The notes beneath the pieces are model-generated. The model saw only the letters and a program-made list of their open reading frames with translations, did not search any database and was not told where the DNA came from. From Sphingobacterium detergens (GTDB taxonomy: Bacteria; Bacteroidota; Bacteroidia; Sphingobacteriales; Sphingobacteriaceae), in NCBI RefSeq assembly GCF_003610355.1, contig NZ_RAPY01000002.1, forward strand, positions 744,001-808,000: a stretch of 64,000 bases of DNA. The letters run 5' to 3'. Positions 60,117-64,000 of the stretch are shown here, one piece after another. The translations under genes and the position numbers were made by a program. Positions within the stretch are counted from its first letter, which is position 1. The number at the start of each line of letters is the position of its first letter.

Positions 60117-61919
60117 TTACAGATTAAATCTACATCCTTGTTTGGGATACCTTATAACATTTATGTTAGGTTGGAAAACTTTGTATATAATTCGTTCTCT
60201 GGATTCAGCTTTAGGGTAGTTTGGATCCGTTACTCTATAATGTATTTCTACCCCAACTAGAGGTAATTCGTTTTTTGAATATGTAGGAGCGTGATTGTCC
60301 CTATGGATATAATGTAAATCTATTAAAGTTAAATTTGCATCATGATATGGTGCTTTGAATGAAACCCATTTAGAGTGTGTATAGGAGCTATCAGCCGAAT
60401 AGCCTCGTTCAAGGTTGTAATTACGTATTTTATTATGATACACATGGGTAATATCGTTTAGGACGTTATTTCTCAAGCCCATAAAGATACTGAGATAATT
60501 CTTTTCTACGAAGTGATTATCAATTAGCACAACATTGATGGAATCCATTTTTAATCCTTGGACTCGATCAATCGATGAAAAATAATCATTGATCCAATGT
60601 GTGGTCATTCGATGTTCAGCGTGGATTTCTTTTTGACCTTGCACATAAAGGTGACTACATGGGCTGTATTCATTTAATGTTATTCTGAGATTTATATCGC
60701 TGTTATTAGGAACAGCCAGCAGGCCGACAGGTCCATTATAGACGGGTTTGTATCTTGATGCAGAGAGTTGAGCTTGGGGGAGTGGGGTAAACTGGATACC
60801 ATATAGATAATTGGTCAAATTAGCTGTTCCAGTTGTTGATACAATTCCCGAATACTGTATTGTAGTTTGAGTATTTGTTGCCGAGTTTTTTTTGCCACCT
60901 GAAAATGACTTAACAATACCAATTATTCCTTTTAATGCTGTAGCTCCAAGTGTGATAGCGCCTATAATCGAAGCCTTCGGTTTTGAGTTTACGACTGTTT
61001 CTTTAGGTGTATTAGCTCTTAATGGTGAGTTATGATTATTGAGGAAGTTTATAGATTGAGCGCTTTTTGATGGGAATGTTTTAAGTATTGTTTCCAGATG
61101 ACCCGCGACTTCATAACCAGTGTTTAGATATTGACTAAATTTTGAAGGGTCACTGCCAGATGCGCCAGCTGAGCTTCTAGAAATTAATGTGCTAAAATCC
61201 GTACCAAGAGCTATATCTGTCGAATTTACGCCATAAACGGTAAAGGAGATATCAAGCTCGTTTATAGGAGAAGTTATACTGTTGGGGTTAAAAGCAGTAA
61301 GAGTGTAGTCAAAATTTAGCCAAGTATCATCTTTATTTTTTTGAGTAGCAACAATTTGTTTAACGCTTGCATCAATGGAGTCAACAACAGAATTTCGAGG
61401 ATTTGCATAAAAAGATAACAAACCATTTTTATGACTATTTGGATTAAGAAAGCCAAGTATACCAACATAATGAGTCTTTGAGCTCTCCGATAGATGTTTA
61501 ACTCGATAATTGTATACAAAGAATCGGAGAACACCAGAATACTTATTATATAAAGCAAAGAAAGGAGTCTGTGCCGGGCGCTCTGGTGTACCGAAATCTT
61601 TTAAATATAATACCCAACCGAATTCTGGCTTATAATCTTGTTCAAAATTATTATTCACAGGATTATTTTGGATTGTCCAAGGAAGACTCACTTCGTATGA
61701 AGGAGAGAGGGCTCCATTAATTTTTGGTAGAAAGTAAATTAAAGCGGTGTTTTGATTTGCCCAATTCCAACTGCTCAAATTTTGATCGTTCGGATCACTT
61801 ATAGCAGACGCTTTAGTGTTAATTTTTCCATTTTGAATTTCATTTTCAAAAGTAGTATTTTTCTTACAAGAAACTATTGTGAGAAAAAACAATAAACAAA
61901 TGGTTAGATAATTTTTCAT
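60117..61919 (-). CDS. Large lipoprotein of unknown function
   Basis: 600 residues from ATG 61919 (an in-frame TTG lies four codons upstream). Lipobox TIVSC (Cys 18), then a Lys/Asn/Thr-rich start. Most of the chain is beta-rich with Asn/Ser/Tyr; a hydrophobic Gly/Ala segment (ASIIGAITLGATALKGIIGIVKSF) near 325-350 may be membrane-associated or a buried helix. C-terminal sequence ends IRYPKQGCRFNL. I do not recognise a family. It stands between a gene-free region and the transglutaminase-like gene, with its own terminator. Confidence 0.8.
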   Translation of the reverse strand: MKNYLTICLLFFLTIVSCKKNTTFENEIQNGKINTKASAISDPNDQNLSSWNWANQNTALIYFLPKINGALSPSYEVSLPWTIQNNPVNNNFEQDYKPEFGWVLYLKDFGTPERPAQTPFFALYNKYSGVLRFFVYNYRVKHLSESSKTHYVGILGFLNPNSHKNGLLSFYANPRNSVVDSIDASVKQIVATQKNKDDTWLNFDYTLTAFNPNSITSPINELDISFTVYGVNSTDIALGTDFSTLISRSSAGASGSDPSKFSQYLNTGYEVAGHLETILKTFPSKSAQSINFLNNHNSPLRANTPKETVVNSKPKASIIGAITLGATALKGIIGIVKSFSGGKKNSATNTQTTIQYSGIVSTTGTANLTNYLYGIQFTPLPQAQLSASRYKPVYNGPVGLLAVPNNSDINLRITLNEYSPCSHLYVQGQKEIHAEHRMTTHWINDYFSSIDRVQGLKMDSINVVLIDNHFVEKNYLSIFMGLRNNVLNDITHVYHNKIRNYNLERGYSADSSYTHSKWVSFKAPYHDANLTLIDLHYIHRDNHAPTYSKNELPLVGVEIHYRVTDPNYPKAESRERIIYKVFQPNINVIRYPKQGCRFNL

Positions 61920-62693
61920 TTTTAATAACAAAGAAAATACAAGGAGGTTATTTTTATGTGTGTTTTATATTATCTTTTTATTAATTTCTTGATGATAGGA
62001 AAAATGTTAGCTTGATACACATTGGTGGAAAAAATATAGGAACATCGTCTTGTACTACACAAAAAGTAGGATTTTTAGAATAGCCCGCAGTGCGGAGGAG
62101 GGAATGGTATGGAAAAGTATTTATAATTTATTAGCTAAAAACTACCACTACCGTGCCACTATTTATTTTATATTTTTTACTTATTGTCTTAATCGGATTT
62201 GTTTGTTAAATGATTCTACACATCCCAAATATATTGAGTCCATAAGATCAAAATTTGACCGAAACGGTAAAATGAGTTGACCATGTGTGCCTTTTTTACT
62301 CCAGCATTAAATATCCATATACAGGATTTTAGGGGAAATTCTTACGTCGTGTGAGAAATACAGACACTTTCGGAGAAAGTAGGACAAAAATCGAGCATGC
62401 TTGCACTGAACAATGGCTGTATGACTCTATATTCTTTTTTATTTACTTGTGTTTGTTGGCCTGATCAATTCAAAGATAGTATAGGATTTTTGGCTAAATG
62501 CGTACATAGTTGAGTTTATTTTGTCTGATTTCTTATGTTATAAGAAGTATGAGACTTCTGAAAGATTATGAATTAGTTGATTTTAGAAAACATAACAATC
62601 CTCCAAACTATTTGGCAGATTAATAATTACTGACTTGTGATTTTTAGGTTTTAGTTTTTCCATTTTCTTTTTTAAAATCCGTATCTTCGTGCA
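61920..62693. other. 774-base stretch without a convincing gene
   Basis: The spacer before dnaX contains short open frames (for example 62050-62280, 76 codons from a TTG) with odd composition, and a 6-bp hairpin ACTTTC/GAAAGT near 62372-62386, but nothing recognisable. It might hold decayed sequence or regulatory RNA; nothing supports either. The dnaX promoter box is at its right end. Confidence 0.55.
62682..62689 (+). promoter_or_regulatory. -7 promoter box of dnaX
   Basis: TATCTTCG, the same octamer as in the greA promoter and close to TAnnTTTG, lies 4 bases before the ATG. The -33 region is T-rich without a clear TTTG, and the leader would be extremely short. Confidence 0.5.
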
Positions 62694-64000
62694 ATGGATA
62701 ATTTTATTGTTTCTGCACGTAAATACCGCCCGATTACCTTTGATTCGGTTGTAGGTCAGCAACACATTACAGGTACCCTAAAGAATGCAATTCACAACAA
62801 TCAGTTGGCGCAGGCATTTTTATTCTGTGGGCCACGTGGTGTTGGTAAAACTACTTGCGCCCGTATTTTGGCCAAAACAATAAATTGTGAACAGATCTTA
62901 CCTGGAACTGAGCCTTGTGGCGAATGTGATAGCTGTAAATCCTTCCAAAACGGCAATTCTTTCAGCATTCACGAACTCGATGCCGCATCCAACAACTCGG
63001 TAGATGATATCCGTAATCTCATTGATCAGGTCCGTATACCACCTCAGGCAGGAAAATACAAGATCTATATCATCGATGAGGTGCACATGCTCTCACAGGC
63101 CGCTTTCAATGCATTCTTGAAGACATTGGAAGAACCACCTTCTTATGCAATTTTTATCCTTGCAACAACCGAGAAACATAAGATTTTGCCAACAATTCTT
63201 TCACGTTGTCAGATTTTTGATTTCAACCGTATAAAGGTGGAGGATATGGCAGGCCATCTGGCGAGAATAGCTGACCGCGAAGCGATCGCTTATGACCAAG
63301 ATGGTTTACATATCATTGCGCAAAAGGCAGACGGTGGTCTTCGTGATGCATTGTCTATGTTTGATCAGATTGTCAGTTTCTCGAATAAAAATGTAACCTA
63401 TCAGGCTGTTATTGACAACCTGAATATTCTGGATTACGATTATTATTTTAAGCTAACGGATTCGATCTTGGCTGAAGATGCTGCACAAACGCTCTTGACA
63501 TTTAACGAGATTTTGAACCATGGCTTCGATGGAAGTCATTTCATTGCTGGTTTGTCAGCTCATTTCCGTAATCTGCTGGTGGCCAGAGAGCCCGCGACAT
63601 TAAAATTATTGGAAGTTAGCGATAGCATACGTCAAAAATACTTACAACAAGCGCAGAAAGCTTCTTCGGGATTTTTATTGTCCGCATTGAATATCTCAAA
63701 CCAGTGTGAAATAAATTACAAAACAAGTAAAAACCAACGCTTACAGGTAGAACTTGCTTTGTTGAAAATGTGTCACATCGCAAGTGCCATTAAGTTAAGT
63801 CAGCTCGGTTCTATACAGGTTCCTTCAGCAGCTGAAGGAGTAAAAAAAAAACTCCCTGAGTCTGTAGTCTCGCAGGCAAAGGAAAGTCCTTCTGCGGCAG
63901 CATCTTCCGGAAATACAGTACAAAATGCGACACCAGCATCCGTTGTATCAACTCCTACACCTGTATCCAACCCACAAACAACAGTTTCCAATCCCCAGAC
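62694..64000 (+). CDS. dnaX: DNA polymerase III subunit gamma/tau, 5' part (cut by window end)
   Basis: The frame is open from ATG 62694 to the last base: 435 codons visible, with no stop. The ATPase domain carries Walker A GPRGVGKT (46-53), the zinc-binding Cys 65, 75, 78 and 81 (CGECDSC), and DEVH (128-131), followed by the arginine-finger region (SRCQIFDFNRI). The clamp-loader domain III ends near residue 375; from there a Lys-run and a Pro/Ser/Thr-rich linker begin (SVVSQAKESPSAAASSG). It encodes the clamp-loader and polymerase-binding subunit of the replisome. At codons 383-386 a ten-A run (63842-63851) may let part of the product stop early as gamma. Confidence 0.97.
   Translation, partial: MDNFIVSARKYRPITFDSVVGQQHITGTLKNAIHNNQLAQAFLFCGPRGVGKTTCARILAKTINCEQILPGTEPCGECDSCKSFQNGNSFSIHELDAASNNSVDDIRNLIDQVRIPPQAGKYKIYIIDEVHMLSQAAFNAFLKTLEEPPSYAIFILATTEKHKILPTILSRCQIFDFNRIKVEDMAGHLARIADREAIAYDQDGLHIIAQKADGGLRDALSMFDQIVSFSNKNVTYQAVIDNLNILDYDYYFKLTDSILAEDAAQTLLTFNEILNHGFDGSHFIAGLSAHFRNLLVAREPATLKLLEVSDSIRQKYLQQAQKASSGFLLSALNISNQCEINYKTSKNQRLQVELALLKMCHIASAIKLSQLGSIQVPSAAEGVKKKLPESVVSQAKESPSAAASSGNTVQNATPASVVSTPTPVSNPQTTVSNPQ
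63821..63859 (+). other. Possible slippage site in dnaX (A10 run with upstream hairpin)
   Basis: Ten A residues at 63842-63851 (in frame GTA AAA AAA AAA CTC) are preceded by a perfect 8-bp hairpin (63821-63828 with 63832-63839, loop CAG). One inserted A makes the frame read ACT CCC TGA, stopping at 63857-63859; one deleted A leads to TAG within five codons. Either would give a shortened, gamma-like product of about 388 residues. In other bacteria similar A-runs in dnaX make the gamma subunit. Confidence 0.6.

Noticed and set aside
61956..62015. Mini frame of 19 codons preceded by AAGGAGG
   Set aside because: Shine-Dalgarno-like sequences carry little weight in Bacteroidota, and the peptide has no recognisable feature.
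62050..62280. 76-codon open frame on the plus strand
   Set aside because: It starts with TTG, has no signal, domain or conserved-looking motif, and the composition looks non-coding.

Overview
The window looks like chromosomal DNA of a Bacteroidota bacterium, most likely family Sphingobacteriaceae (Sphingobacterium-like). This is an inference from SusC/SusD outer-membrane pairs, FecI-type sigma / FecR-type anti-sigma modules, typical Bacteroidota lipoproteins, many families common in this phylum (DUF5107, DUF983, DUF4286, DUF6600, VF530, KTSC), and promoters of the TAnnTTTG type instead of Shine-Dalgarno-led genes. No phage, insertion sequence, CRISPR array or rRNA was seen; one tRNA (Pro, GGG) is present.

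Layout. 1-604 is the end of a SusD gene. 965-15094 is a polysaccharide-utilisation-like operon: ECF sigma, FecR, SusC (without an STN signalling domain), SusD, an arylsulfotransferase-like protein, a large glycoside-hydrolase-like protein and a DUF5107/TPR protein. 15267-20133 holds tRNA-Pro, a small outer-membrane barrel gene, and a second sigma/FecR pair. The FecR of that pair has a duplicated N-terminal domain, and its partner is an STN protein with surface repeats, not a TonB receptor. 20191-22774 is a run of minus-strand housekeeping and unknown genes. 22883-30330 is a third sigma/FecR module with an STN-bearing SusC, a SusD and a lipoprotein. 30573-32969 is a fourth ECF sigma with a HEAT-repeat membrane protein and a DUF4097-like protein.

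From 33 kb on the content is more housekeeping: a methyltransferase and pncB, a DUF6600 lipoprotein, an MlaE/MlaF/MlaD lipid-transport operon, a pseudouridine synthase, and DUF983 and DUF4286 proteins. An S9-peptidase-like lipoprotein that lacks its catalytic Ser and His sits directly upstream of a histidine kinase and response regulator. Then come greA (with a possible attenuated leader), a HIT protein, a DedA-ppa-CNNM-rsmE cluster, and a MacB-like ABC exporter with a histidine-rich periplasmic loop beside a Cys-containing periplasmic protein. A TonB receptor with a beta-helix lipoprotein, two further secreted or lipoprotein genes and the 5' part of dnaX complete the window.

The strongest leads are these: a run of ten A residues in dnaX whose two alternative frames both stop almost at once (a possible gamma-subunit slippage site); the S9 pseudo-peptidase in a two-component operon; the duplicated FecR N-terminus spanning the sigma/anti-sigma junction; regularly spaced motifs upstream of that same operon; and a terminator-like hairpin between a strong promoter match and greA. 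All functional calls come from motif and family recognition by eye; no database search was run.
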